A DNA stretch of 58,074 bases from an uncultured Gammaproteobacteria bacterium (GCA_913031035.1 CAJWGN010000006.1:1-58074), one strand, 5' to 3'. Shown: positions 43,589 through 52,886, numbered from the stretch's first letter. A program made the numbers and translations. The notes: generated by a model not told the origin, from the letters alone.

Positions 43589-44359
43589 TTACTGTTTTTT
43601 ATACAGAGAAATGAATTGGCTGGTCTTTCCTCTTATCGATGGAGAGAAAACGCCTTCGCTTAGTGGGTCGTCTGAGTTCTTAAGTAGGTCAGAAGTGCCA
43701 GCGAGAGAAAGTCCAGCTTCCAATGCCATCTGCGTTACTAAACTCTCTTCGATTCGGTGCAAGGAGTTGCCGGCTTCCAGTCCAGCGCCGTCTGGCGCAA
43801 TATGATCTGATGCGAGCAGCACGCCGCCGGGTTTCAATACCCTCGCAATCTCGCGAAATGCTCCTGCGGGATCGCCCAAGCTATTGCCATCAGGCGCGAA
43901 TCCTAGTTCGTGAGGCCCCTGAATCCAGGTAACTATATCGACAGAATTATCCGCTGCATTTAAGGCATCGAAATCGGTAACGCTGACTTCTACGTTACTA
44001 AGGCGATTATTGGCGGTGCGTATATCTATTCCATCGCCAACAAAACCCATGAGGCCGGGGGGGTGCTGCAGAATAACACTTCCGTTTGATCCGACCGCAC
44101 GACTCAATATCTCCGTATAGTAACCTCCGCCAGCCTCCAGCTCGAGAACATCCATCCCGGTTTGTAGTCCTGCGAACTTCAAGACCTCCCCGGGCATACG
44201 GCGCGCGTCTTGGTCTGCATCTTGATTTGGGCGGTCGGGATGAGATAAAGCAGCTGCAACATCGGCATCCGCTGCATAAGCTGCATTACTGGCAAGCACT
44301 ATCGCTCCCATTGTAAAGCTACTAGCTAGTCTGAGTATTTTTTTTGCTGATAGGTTCAT
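43589..44359 (-). CDS. Exported protein with a SAM-methyltransferase fold
   Basis: 256 residues. A clear signal peptide (MNLSAKKILRLASSFTMGAIVLASNAAYA-AD) precedes a class I methyltransferase-like domain: MDVLELEAGGGYYTEILS (motif I), a motif IV-like VDIVTWIQGPHELGF, and IARVLKPGGVLLASDH (motif VI). S-adenosylmethionine is not normally found in the periplasm, so the exported fold may have a new role or bind another ligand. Such exported methyltransferase-like proteins occur in gammaproteobacteria; function unknown. GGAGGAG lies 6 bases before the ATG. It stands alone. Confidence 0.85.
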   Translation of the reverse strand: MNLSAKKILRLASSFTMGAIVLASNAAYAADADVAAALSHPDRPNQDADQDARRMPGEVLKFAGLQTGMDVLELEAGGGYYTEILSRAVGSNGSVILQHPPGLMGFVGDGIDIRTANNRLSNVEVSVTDFDALNAADNSVDIVTWIQGPHELGFAPDGNSLGDPAGAFREIARVLKPGGVLLASDHIAPDGAGLEAGNSLHRIEESLVTQMALEAGLSLAGTSDLLKNSDDPLSEGVFSPSIRGKTSQFISLYKKQ

Positions 44360-44860
44360 ACCTAACTCCTCCCGCAGATGCGGTATTTGTTTATAATTAT
44401 TTATCCGGTTTGTAGCTCTGTGAGCAGCACAGTAAATAGTTTAATTACTAGGTCTCTTTTAACAATATATCCCCATCTGGCTAAACAGGTTAATGCCTCT
44501 CTGGAGGTGATTTCGCTTTTTTTGCCTTTGGCTTAAATGTGGCTTATCTAAGGCTTGCCCATGACATATTTATGCCTTACATCCATATGCTATATTAACA
44601 CTATCAAGCACGCAGTAGTTCAATGAAATTTGGGGAAAAGGGCCGCTAAGCCCAGTTGATCTCACTGGCAGGAGCGCAGGCTTTGATCAATTTCCAATCG
44701 CTTTGGGGTAACATTCTGTTCATAATTGAGAGTCGTTAGCCCTGCGACTGCTTGGAGGCCGTTTGATCCATTGAATCCGGTAAGCTCCAGTTGAGCTCGA
44801 AGAATCGATAGAGTTCGCTGGGTTCTGACTCTAGCCCTTTTACCAAGAGACAGAAATATA
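44360..44860. other. Gene-poor gap
   Basis: A minus-strand frame from about 44850 to 44665 stays open for 55 or so codons (…LSILRAQLELTGFNGSNGLQ…) but has no start codon with a ribosome binding site and is not called. It carries the promoter for the serine hydrolase gene. Confidence 0.35.
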
Positions 44861-46063
44861 ATGACTATAAATTCATATAAGTTACTGCGCTGTGTTGTCA
44901 GCGGTCTACTATTGTTATCGTTTTGCCAGTCATTAAGCGCCCAGACTCGCTATGTTGATCCGGTGACTGATGAGTCTCGGCTACCTTACGATGGCCATGT
45001 GTTGACCGATCGGGGTGACGATCAGATTGTGAGGTTTCGCAATTGGGATGCGTTTAATCCGGTGCGAGAGATCAAAGCTGGAGGGAATACGCTTGAGCTT
45101 CCTAATGCGCTGGCAGATTTTTCGAAATTTAGCTACGAGGTGGACGGGAAGTCGTTCACTCTAGATGACTATATGGTCAAGAACCACACCGCAGGGGTGC
45201 TAGTCATTAAGAATGGTGAGGTAAAGCTTGAGAGGTATGGTTTAGGGAACACTGAAGAAACCTTATGGATCTCTTTCTCAGTTTCAAAATCTGTAACGTC
45301 AATGCTTCTTGGCGCCGCCATTCAAGAGGGCTATATCAACAGCGTTGATGATCCGGTTTCACAGTACTTGCCTCGTCTTAAAGGCAGCACTTATGATGAA
45401 GTAAGTATTCGCAATATCCTACATATGGCGTCTGGTGTTGAGTGGAATGAAGACTACACGGATCTGAATTCGGATGTGGCGACTTACCCTTCAGATAAAG
45501 TCATAGAAATGCAGCGATACCTTGGTACCAAGCCGCGGGTTGCCCCTGCCGGTGAAAGGTTTAATTACAGTACAGCTGATACGGACCTTGTGGGTGCTAT
45601 TGTGCGCGCCGCAATTGGTAACAATTTAAGCAGCTATTTAGAAAATAAGATGTGGCAGCCATTCGGTATGGAATTCGATGCCAACTGGGGAACACACGGT
45701 GATGAAGGTGAGCATGGTGGGTGTTGCATGAACATGGCGCTTCGTGACTACGGCCGCATTGGGATGTTTGCTATGAGCGGGGGGCAGCTGCCTGATGGCC
45801 GAAAAATATTACCCGATGGTTGGATGGAGGACTCCGCCACTCCCTCTGCAGGTAATCAAGGGTATGGCTATTTATGGTGGCTCAATAACGACCGCACTTA
45901 TCGAGCTCAGGGAATTTTTGGTCAGGGTATCTATGTAAAACCTGAGAGTGACTTGGTTATTGCGGTAATTAGTGCCTGGCCAGTCGCTGCATCAGGAGGG
46001 TCAATTTACAACGCCCATCGCAACGCCCTCTATGACGCTGTTGATTCTATGTTGAAGGAGTGA
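44861..46063 (+). CDS. Exported serine hydrolase (class C beta-lactamase family)
   Basis: 400 residues with a signal peptide ending SLSAQ. The family's catalytic residues are present: Ser140-x-x-Lys143 in ISFSVSKSVTSMLLG, and Tyr236 in NYSTAD. A late YGYLWWLN and GQGIYVKPESDLVIAVIS are typical of 6-aminohexanoate-dimer hydrolase-like esterases (EstB group). The HGDEGEHGGCCMN segment holds an unusual pair of cysteines. Members hydrolyse esters or amides, sometimes beta-lactams; the substrate is not predictable. A remnant of a related gene lies just downstream in the opposite direction. Confidence 0.9.
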   Translation: MTINSYKLLRCVVSGLLLLSFCQSLSAQTRYVDPVTDESRLPYDGHVLTDRGDDQIVRFRNWDAFNPVREIKAGGNTLELPNALADFSKFSYEVDGKSFTLDDYMVKNHTAGVLVIKNGEVKLERYGLGNTEETLWISFSVSKSVTSMLLGAAIQEGYINSVDDPVSQYLPRLKGSTYDEVSIRNILHMASGVEWNEDYTDLNSDVATYPSDKVIEMQRYLGTKPRVAPAGERFNYSTADTDLVGAIVRAAIGNNLSSYLENKMWQPFGMEFDANWGTHGDEGEHGGCCMNMALRDYGRIGMFAMSGGQLPDGRKILPDGWMEDSATPSAGNQGYGYLWWLNNDRTYRAQGIFGQGIYVKPESDLVIAVISAWPVAASGGSIYNAHRNALYDAVDSMLKE

Positions 46064-46182
46064 CGCGAGGGCCTTTAAACTCGAGCTTCTTATATTTTAG
46101 GCTTAGCTTAACTTTAGGCCGCAGTTAGCTGGTCGAAGGCTAATTGCCGCAATATGCAAACTCTTATGGGTAAGGTTTTAAG

Positions 46183-46641
46183 CTAATCGCCAAACAATCC
46201 TGATCGGGTTAAGCGGCGGGCTATGGGCAACAGTCTGTCCGAATCGCCATCGATATTGCTGGCGCCATATCAGGCAACCACTACATCTCGATTAGGGTCG
46301 ACAAATACTCCCTGGGCCAATAACCCCCTTTGAACATCGCGCCATCAGGCCAGACCATGCCCCACGGCCACGCTGCGTGAGTTGATGCATCACCGGGGAG
46401 GCTCCGATTGAATGACTCTAGCTGTTGAGAATCAAATGCTATTCCCTTGTTTGAGCGGCGGTCCTCAAGGTAATTCTGCCCGATAACCCCCAGACCACTT
46501 TGCATTGTAAAAATCTGTTCGACGCGAGCAATATCTCTCAAACCGGCCGGTATTCCTCCATGAGTGGCTGGAGCTCCAGCCGGGCTAATCATCATCAGCC
46601 TCGGCGCCCGTCTTGCTCCAAACTAGATCTTGCAAGGCTAG
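46183..46641 (-). pseudogene. Decayed C-terminal half of a second serine hydrolase
   Basis: Minus-strand fragments in different frames line up with the C-terminal part of the beta-lactamase-like serine hydrolase family. They read DLVWSKTGAEADD, then (frameshift near 46600) ISPAGAPATHGGIPAGLRDIARVEQIF and WGMVWPDGAMFKGGY, then (frameshift near 46325) AQGVFVDPNRDVVVA. After that comes an in-frame TGA where the family has Trp, and then YGASNIDGDSDRLLPIARRL and a stop at 46183-46185. The N-terminal half with the SxxK motif is absent. At least two frameshifts and one stop make this non-functional. Its sequence is not the intact gene next door, so it is a different family member and not a fresh duplicate. 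Confidence 0.8.
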
Positions 46642-46917
46642 CTATAGAGGCTGATTAGTGCGCTCTCGATGACTAGGCCCGTGACAAATGTATTTGTCGA
46701 GACAGACTCGTACTTTCACCGGCAGGCAGGTGACTCCTCATGGTGGCTAAATTTGCGAGCGTCGTTTGCGCTGGGTTCACCGGCGCGCTACGCCACAAGG
46801 ATTCTTCATAGCGATAGATGCAGGTTTTTGTATTCTGATACCTATCTAGCTTCTGATAAACTGCAGGTATGACACGTCCCTGAACAATAATTACGCGACC
46901 CACCAAGGAGCAACAAA

Positions 46918-47922
46918 TTGAAGAGCTTCATATGCAGTATCCTGAGTATTGCCACATGCCTAGTTTATCCGCTGGCCACAGCACAGGACTGGCAAGTCGC
47001 TCGAACTGCCAGTGGCGTTCCAAATTTGGAAGGTTACTGGACAAATGAAACCCAAACACCGCTGCAGCGTGATATTTCATTGGGAAACAAGCTGGCGCTG
47101 TCTGCAGACGAGGCGCAAGCCGCTGAGGAGCAGAGAAGGAATTACTTGGAAATAGCCAACTCAGATATTGACCCAGATCGGAGTGCTCCCACTGACGGGT
47201 TTGTTGATGCCAGCTATAACCAATTTTGGTTAGATGGTTTTGATGAAATGATGACGGTGAATGGAGAGTTTCGCACATCCATTATTGTAGACCCTCCAAA
47301 CGGTAGAATTCCTTTCCTGCCAGGAAGAGAAACCCCTATGTATTACGTAGCGCCGCCACCTCCAGGTTTTACTATCTTGGATGGGCCAGAAGTGAGGCCA
47401 TTGGGAGATCGCTGTCTGACCTCTTTTGGTTACCATGCAGGGCCAGTAATGCTGCCTTTTTTGTACAACAATAATTATCAGATTGTGCAAACGCCTGACT
47501 ACATTGTGATTCTAGTTGAAATGGTTCACGACACACGAATAATTCGTATGAAGGACTCAGCATTGCCAGAGAATATGAGTCAGTGGATGGGAGATGCGAT
47601 CGGGCACTGGGAGGGAGATACATTGGTAGTTGAATCTAGAAACTTCAATGCCAACCAGCATTTTTTCAATGCCTCTATGGACAACTTGTTAATTACTGAG
47701 CGCTTCACGCGAGTAGCGCAAGATAGAATTAATTATAAATTTTCCGTGGATGACCTCAGCGCATTCTCCAGTCAATGGAGCGGTGAGCTGCCCTTTGTAG
47801 CGAAGCCCGCTGGTGAAAAAATATATGAGTATGCTTGCCATGAAGGTAACTATGCATTGCCGAGTATCCTTGCTGGAGCTAGGGTGCAGGAAGCTGATGC
47901 TGCGAAAGACGCTGCGAAGTAA
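46918..47922 (+). CDS. Exported 'GVW' family protein, unknown function (paralogue of 16248-17225)
   Basis: 334 residues. The start is a TTG at 46918, unusual, but supported by AAGGAG 7 bases upstream and by a signal peptide (MKSFICSILSIATCLVYPLATAQ) that begins there. The mature protein opens VPNLEGYWTNET and carries the same block order as the paralogue: NQFWLDGFD, GEFRTSIIVDP, GDRCLTSF, YNNNYQIVQTP, EMVHDTRIIRM, WMGDAIGHWEGDTLVVESRNF, LTERFTRVAQD, and YEYACHEGNYALPSILAGAR. Function unknown. No operon partner is seen. Confidence 0.82.
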   Translation: MKSFICSILSIATCLVYPLATAQDWQVARTASGVPNLEGYWTNETQTPLQRDISLGNKLALSADEAQAAEEQRRNYLEIANSDIDPDRSAPTDGFVDASYNQFWLDGFDEMMTVNGEFRTSIIVDPPNGRIPFLPGRETPMYYVAPPPPGFTILDGPEVRPLGDRCLTSFGYHAGPVMLPFLYNNNYQIVQTPDYIVILVEMVHDTRIIRMKDSALPENMSQWMGDAIGHWEGDTLVVESRNFNANQHFFNASMDNLLITERFTRVAQDRINYKFSVDDLSAFSSQWSGELPFVAKPAGEKIYEYACHEGNYALPSILAGARVQEADAAKDAAK

Positions 47923-48125
47923 ATGTCAGTGCCAGTATGCATTTGTTGCGAAACTTAAGCTTAGTGATAATTGATGGATTAGCTTCTGTGGAACCTTGTT
48001 CTGGCCCGTGTGATTCTTGGGCCTATTGATAAATAACGGGATTTATAAGCTAGCGTCAGTCACGTTGTTTTCAATTAGCATTTAATTAGCGGCAATATAC
48101 CGATCGGAATTTAATTTGATTTTTG

Positions 48126-48914
48126 CTATTTTCCTTTCCATCGAGGCCTTCTTTTTTGTAGAAAAGCTTCTCTAGCTTCCTTGCCATCTTCGCTGTCAAA
48201 AGCGGCTGCAAGTGCTTTTAAGGCGGTTTCAGGCACATCTGAAAACGGCATGTCTTCCATCTTATAAAGAAGGTCGCGTGTGTTCTTAAGTGCTAAAGGT
48301 GACATCTGGCACAGTTTGTTGGCAAGCTCTCGTGACCTTTCCTTTAATTCGTCGCTAGCAACCACCTTTGTGATCAACCCAAGTTGCTGGGCTTCTTGAG
48401 CAGAGATAGGCTCACCAGTGAAAATAAGCTCAGCTGCGCGCATTCTTCCGATTAGACGTTGCAGATACCACACGTGCATTCCCGGAGGCCCGGCAAGATT
48501 CGGTACGCCTGGATAACCAAAATCAGCATCATCGGCGGCGACGATCATGTCGCAGGCGAATGCCAGTGTGCATGCCCCTTCTCTGACATAGCCATGAACT
48601 GCGGCGATAATGGGTTTGGATAGTCCGCGTACAATTTTGAGAGTGTCTATGTAAAATAGGCGTAGAAAATTTTCCATTGCGGTGGAGTCAAAGCCATCGA
48701 GAAATTTCAGATCAAGACCAGCGGACAGTCCTTTTCCTTCGCCCATAAGAATAATGACCTTCACACTGGTGTTCTCATTAGCCAGCGTAAGCGCACGATG
48801 ATACTCCCGCGTGGAGTCTTCATTAATCAAGTTTAGAGGGGGGTGATTTAGAGTGATTGTGGCAATCTCTGAATCAACGGCATAGTTGAGTGTCTTAAAA
48901 TCGATGTTAGTCAT
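48126..48914 (-). CDS. Crotonase-superfamily protein (enoyl-CoA hydratase/isomerase fold)
   Basis: 262 residues. The crotonase pattern is clear: ATITLNHPPLNLIN, GLSAGLDLKFL (oxyanion hole), KPIIAAVHGYVREGACTLAFACDMIVAADDADFGYPGVP and the FTGEPISAQEAQQLGLITKVV segment. However the two catalytic glutamates of enoyl-CoA hydratase are replaced: the position of Glu144 (CEL) is Thr116 (CTL) and that of Glu164 (PE) is Gly136 (PG). It is thus unlikely to be a standard hydratase. Isomerase, hydrolase or decarboxylase relatives are options. It has no clear ribosome binding site and no operon partner. Confidence 0.88.
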   Translation of the reverse strand: MTNIDFKTLNYAVDSEIATITLNHPPLNLINEDSTREYHRALTLANENTSVKVIILMGEGKGLSAGLDLKFLDGFDSTAMENFLRLFYIDTLKIVRGLSKPIIAAVHGYVREGACTLAFACDMIVAADDADFGYPGVPNLAGPPGMHVWYLQRLIGRMRAAELIFTGEPISAQEAQQLGLITKVVASDELKERSRELANKLCQMSPLALKNTRDLLYKMEDMPFSDVPETALKALAAAFDSEDGKEAREAFLQKRRPRWKGK

Positions 48915-48966
48915 GCTGCTGATTCTAGTTCATTGGCGCTCGGAATATCGAGCAATATCTTGGCGC

Positions 48967-49112
48967 TATAACTTGGAAGGGTTTGAGGTTCGAAGCGTCA
49001 TTCTTCAAAGGATTTAAGATTCGAGGGCTTTAAGATTAGAAGGGCCTTAAGTTTCGACAGTCTATAGCTTGATGGGTTTTAAGCTTGGAAGGTCTATAGT
49101 TCCTAGGGTTTT
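48967..49112. repeat. Degenerate 16-17-bp tandem repeat, about nine units
   Basis: Units such as TTAAGATTCGAGGGCT, TTAAGATTAGAAGGGCC, TTAAGTTTCGACAGTC, TATAGCTTGATGGGTT, TTAAGCTTGGAAGGTC and TATAGTTCCTAGGGTT follow one another with a 16-17-bp period. The first unit (TATAACTTGGAAGGGT) starts at 48967. It lies in non-coding DNA between the crotonase gene and the molybdenum hydroxylase genes. Function unknown; it is too short-spaced and diverged to be a CRISPR array. Confidence 0.75.
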
Positions 49113-49253
49113 CAAATCTCAGTCAAAGATCTAATCGAGACCGCAAACCAATCAACATACCATCATCTTGCTACCACTCCTTATTTTGATTTAAAAAAGG
49201 TTGTGAACTTCTCGGCTCACCCCCTTTTTTAAATCAAGTATCTACTTGCTTGT

Positions 49254-51518
49254 TTAGCTGGCTAGCCCAGCTTCTTCAGCGCCAAAGCGCAGGTTGAACT
49301 GATTCAATGGCAAATTGCGAACTCGAACACCTGTGGCATCAAATACTGCGTTTGCCAATGCCGGTGCGATTCCCGGTGTTCCAGGTTCGCCTGCGCCACC
49401 AATCGCGTTTCCGCTGTTGATGATATGGGTTTCAATGAGAGGTGCCTTATCCATGCGAACTGATTCATAGTCATGGAAATTGCTTTGGAGAACCGCGCCA
49501 TTCTCGATGGTTATCTCACCATACAATGCAGCGGTTAGGCCGTAGATGATAGCCGATTCAACCTGAGCGGTGATTCCATCAGGTGAGATTGCAAAACCTG
49601 CATCGATAACCGCGACAACACGGTCCACACTTATTTCTCCGTCCACCACTGTGGCTTCAACTACCTGTGCCACCAGCGTTCCAAACGATTCTTGTAGTGA
49701 TATGCCGCGGCCTTTGCCTTCCCCTAATGGTCGGCCCCACTGGGCCTCGTCCGCAGCTCTCTTCAATACGGCTAAATGGCGAGGATGCTCTTTGAGAAGT
49801 GAGGCACGGTACTCGTAAGGGTCTTTGCCTGCTGTTATTGCCACCTCATCGATAAATGACTCAGTAAAGAATCCATGTTGAGAGTGATCCACGCTGCGCC
49901 AAGCGCCGAATGGAACGTGGGTCGGGCTGCTGACATAACCTATATTTTGTGCAGGAATAGCGTAGGGAATGAGAGGAGCTTCAATGGGCTCGTTTTTATC
50001 TACGTAAGTGTTCTCCCAAGCAATGGGATTGCCGTCGTTGTCCAATGCAGCGCGGAAGCGGCTTTGCACAGCGGGGCGATAAAAGTCTTGGCGAACATCC
50101 TCTTCACGAGACCAGATGAGCTGAACCGGGCGTCTGGCATGTTGTGCGACAAGTGCCGCTTGAATTGCGTAATCAGGGCGTGATTTGCGCCCGAAGCCGC
50201 CACCCATAAATTGGTTATAAAGAGTGACATTTTCGACATCGAATCCCAATGCATCGGCTACTGCTTGGCGAAACCCAAGAGGGTTCTGGCAGCCCACCCA
50301 GATTTCACAGCGGCCATCTTTGACTTCTGCCGTTGCATTCAAAGGCTCCATACAGGTATGAGCAAGAAAAGGGACGCGGTAGTCCGCGGTTATAACTTTT
50401 GCTGCGTTTTGGAAGCCATCTTCGGCATCACCTATTACAGAGTCAGTCTCCCGGTCCTGTGCGGCACTAATGTCATCATCAAACTGAGCAAAAATCTTCT
50501 CGCTGGATACAGAGCCATTGCCGGCATTATCCCACTCTATTTCAAGTGCTTTAAGACCTTGAATGGCAGGCCAGTAGCCTTCGGCAATAACGGCAACTGA
50601 TTCTCCTGCCGCAAAAGCGCCAACCATGCCTGCGGATTGGATGCTTGGAAGTTCCACAACATCGACCACGCCCTCTATGGCGCGAGCGGCCTCGTCTTTG
50701 GTCCCTATGAGAGATCCTCCAAAAACAGGTGATCTAGTAACCGTGGCATAAAGCATGTTGGGCAAGCGGACATCCAATGCAAACTGTGCCGTGCCATCAA
50801 CCTTAGAAGGGATGTCAAAGCGCTCTACATGCTTACCCATAATCTCGAATTGATCAGATGTCTTCAGCGTTGGTGTATACGATGGTTTCATCTTTGAGGC
50901 TGCAACAGCGAAAGCTGAATAAGGCTCGCGGCGTGAGCTTGGCGTATGAATCAGGTGACTTTTCGCGGTCTTAATTTCACTTTCAGGGACTTGCCACTCT
51001 TGCGCAGCAGCCTGCACAAGTAATTGCTTGGTTGCCGCTCCGGCTACGCGTGACCCCAGCTGTCCAGTAAAGCGAATGCTGCCGCTTCCACCGGTAATTT
51101 GGAGATTTAGCGCGTCAGCGACCCGCATCAAAGTGCCATCTACAGAGGGAACAATAATGTTGGGAAATTTTGCACCGGGGAATAAAAACCCTTTTCCTAC
51201 GGCGTAGTTGGCATATTCGCCAATCGCTGGTGCTTCTTCAACTCGAACAAGGTCCCAGTCGGCATCGAGCTCATCTGCAACCATTTGTGCGAGCGAAGTG
51301 TGAATTCCTTGCCCCATTTCTGAGTGAGGGATAATCGCGGTAACAATGTTATCAGCGTCAATTTTCACATAGGCGTGAACGAGAGTTTCCCCATCGCCGG
51401 CCACTAAGTCTTTGAGATCCTGCGCTCGATTGCCAGGGCGCATTGCGACACCCACAACCAGCCCAGTACCTGCGATAATACCTGTGCTTAAAAATGCTCT
51501 TCTAGTCCACTTATTCAC
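49254..51518 (-). CDS. Tat-exported molybdopterin subunit of a xanthine-dehydrogenase-family hydroxylase (IorB-like)
   Basis: 754 residues. A twin-arginine leader (TRRAFLSTG, Arg6-Arg7) precedes the molybdopterin-binding fold of the CoxL/IorB type. Landmarks include [27 protein letters not shown] near the start, [33 protein letters not shown] (substrate-side Glu/Met stretch), [24 protein letters not shown], and [13 protein letters not shown]; the C-terminal [24 protein letters not shown] carries the conserved active-site glutamate. The substrate is an aldehyde or N-heterocycle. It overlaps the 2Fe-2S subunit gene by 8 bases, with GGAGGTGA inside that gene. It is unlike three-subunit enzymes; no FAD subunit is present. 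Confidence 0.92.
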   Translation of the reverse strand: MNKWTRRAFLSTGIIAGTGLVVGVAMRPGNRAQDLKDLVAGDGETLVHAYVKIDADNIVTAIIPHSEMGQGIHTSLAQMVADELDADWDLVRVEEAPAIGEYANYAVGKGFLFPGAKFPNIIVPSVDGTLMRVADALNLQITGGSGSIRFTGQLGSRVAGAATKQLLVQAAAQEWQVPESEIKTAKSHLIHTPSSRREPYSAFAVAASKMKPSYTPTLKTSDQFEIMGKHVERFDIPSKVDGTAQFALDVRLPNMLYATVTRSPVFGGSLIGTKDEAARAIEGVVDVVELPSIQSAGMVGAFAAGESVAVIAEGYWPAIQGLKALEIEWDNAGNGSVSSEKIFAQFDDDISAAQDRETDSVIGDAEDGFQNAAKVITADYRVPFLAHTCMEPLNATAEVKDGRCEIWVGCQNPLGFRQAVADALGFDVENVTLYNQFMGGGFGRKSRPDYAIQAALVAQHARRPVQLIWSREEDVRQDFYRPAVQSRFRAALDNDGNPIAWENTYVDKNEPIEAPLIPYAIPAQNIGYVSSPTHVPFGAWRSVDHSQHGFFTESFIDEVAITAGKDPYEYRASLLKEHPRHLAVLKRAADEAQWGRPLGEGKGRGISLQESFGTLVAQVVEATVVDGEISVDRVVAVIDAGFAISPDGITAQVESAIIYGLTAALYGEITIENGAVLQSNFHDYESVRMDKAPLIETHIINSGNAIGGAGEPGTPGIAPALANAVFDATGVRVRNLPLNQFNLRFGAEEAGLAS

Positions 51519-52023
51519 CGCTCACCTCCAGGGATTCAGTAGAAGCTGCCGAAATGCCAGCGACTTCATAATAACTTGCAGTGGTTTTGATGGCCTGGCG
51601 GATACGGCCATACATTCCGCAGCGGCAAATATTGCCTTTCATAGCGCTGTCTATATCAGCATCATTTGGATTTGGGTTGCTAGCTAAAAGTGCGGCTGCA
51701 GACATTAGCTGTCCCGACTGGCAGTAGCCGCACTGTGGAACCTGATGTTCAATCCACGCGGTTTGAAGAGGATGCAGTTCGGTCGCGCTTGGTGCTAAGC
51801 CTTCTATGGTTGTGATTGTTTTTCCGTCCACTGCCGAAACTGGCGTGCTGCAGGAGCGAATTGGGCTGTCATCTACATGAACTGTGCAGGCGCCACATTG
51901 GGCGATACCGCAGCCGAACTTTGTTCCCGTAAGCGCTAATTTTTCTCGGAGTACCCACAATAGAGGAGTTGAAGGATCAACCTCTATTTCCTCCCGAGTA
52001 CCATTTACAATTAAAACCGCCAT
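51511..52023 (-). CDS. 2Fe-2S subunit of the molybdenum hydroxylase (IorA/CoxS-like)
   Basis: 170 residues. The first [2Fe-2S] cluster is ligated by Cys38, Cys43, Cys46 and Cys58 ([14 protein letters not shown]…RSC), the second by Cys98, Cys101, Cys133 and Cys135 (CGYCQSG, CRCG). These are the canonical ferredoxin-like and helical clusters. No signal peptide is present; in this family it is carried out in complex with the Tat-exported large subunit. AAGGAG lies 6 bases upstream. About 25 extra residues follow the second cluster. Confidence 0.94.
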   Translation of the reverse strand: MAVLIVNGTREEIEVDPSTPLLWVLREKLALTGTKFGCGIAQCGACTVHVDDSPIRSCSTPVSAVDGKTITTIEGLAPSATELHPLQTAWIEHQVPQCGYCQSGQLMSAAALLASNPNPNDADIDSAMKGNICRCGMYGRIRQAIKTTASYYEVAGISAASTESLEVSGE

Positions 52024-52113
52024 GTTCGCTCCTTAAAATTGATCTGTGATTAGAGTGCTTGATCGTTTTTTTATAGGTTTTTTTAGGTTAACGTACCATC
52101 AATAAGACACAGT

Positions 52114-52135
52114 TCTGACTCTGACTCTGACTCTG
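52114..52135. repeat. Hexanucleotide repeat TCTGAC, about 3.7 copies
   Basis: Lies in the intergenic region between the divergent molybdenum hydroxylase operon and the TetR gene. A change of copy number would alter promoter spacing, as in phase-variable promoters, but that is speculative. Confidence 0.8.
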
Positions 52136-52168
52136 GTTTGCTCCAAACCCTAATTAAAATAATACTAA

Positions 52169-52182
52169 CCGATGTAGATCGG
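52169..52182. promoter_or_regulatory. Palindrome CCGAT-GTAG-ATCGG, candidate TetR operator
   Basis: Perfect 5-bp arms spaced by four bases lie in the intergenic region, 87 bp upstream of the TetR gene and 146 bp upstream of the 2Fe-2S gene. Divergently placed TetR regulators usually bind such a site. Assignment is inference. Confidence 0.35.
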
Positions 52183-52268
52183 CTGATCACTTTATTTCAG
52201 ACAATCTGACAAAATAGTTATAAAATGTCAAAAAATGGGCTAGGTGTATTTAGCCAAATTGAGCTACC

Positions 52269-52886
52269 ATGCCATTTATGGAAAATTTTAAAAATAGGGC
52301 GTCACAAAAAAACCAAAAGCGCGAAGCTGTACTAGAAGCCGCTGCCGATGTTTTTGCTCAATATGGCTTCCGTCGAACATCGATGAACGATATTGCTCAG
52401 GCAGCCGGTATATCTCGGCCTGCTTTGTATTTGATGTTTGAGAATAAGGAGGATCTTTTTCGCGGCACCGTTTTATTTAGGCAGAGTCAGGGAATAGACA
52501 AAGCGATTTTTACTTTGGCCAGAGCGGGCTCAATTGCTGAGCGTTTTAACGCTGCGATACTTGCCTTTGAGAAGGTGTTCTATGAGCCTGTCGCACAATC
52601 ACCACATGGGGCGGAGTTAATGGATGCCAGCATCAGTATTGCGGCAGATCTTATGAAGAAGGGGCAGGACCGGTTAGAAAAGTCATTGGCGCGAGCTTTA
52701 GAAGAGGCTATTTCAAGTAAAGAAGTAGAATTCACAGGGATGTCTATGACGCCCTTAGCTTTCACGCGCCTACTGGTGTCTTCAGTCAGCGGTCTCAAAA
52801 AGCATGCAACTTCGGCTAAAGGGCTGAGGCGTCAGATTTCAGAAGTCACAGGGGTCTTTTTTAAAGGGATCCAGGCGTCATCCTAG
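52269..52886 (+). CDS. TetR-family transcriptional regulator
   Basis: 205 residues. The N-terminal helix-turn-helix (residues about 18-65) reads REAVLEAAADVFAQYGFRRTSMNDIAQAAGISRPALYLMFENKEDLFRGTV, the classical TetR pattern. The C-terminal ligand-binding domain is typical in length but too variable to predict a ligand. The frame could begin at 52269 or at Met4; the ribosome binding site is weak. It is transcribed away from the molybdenum hydroxylase operon with 245 bases in between, so it probably controls that operon. Confidence 0.92.
   Translation: MPFMENFKNRASQKNQKREAVLEAAADVFAQYGFRRTSMNDIAQAAGISRPALYLMFENKEDLFRGTVLFRQSQGIDKAIFTLARAGSIAERFNAAILAFEKVFYEPVAQSPHGAELMDASISIAADLMKKGQDRLEKSLARALEEAISSKEVEFTGMSMTPLAFTRLLVSSVSGLKKHATSAKGLRRQISEVTGVFFKGIQASS

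Noticed and set aside
48967..49112. Possible CRISPR array
   Set aside because: Period is only 16-17 bp with no spacer/repeat division and no cas genes in the window.
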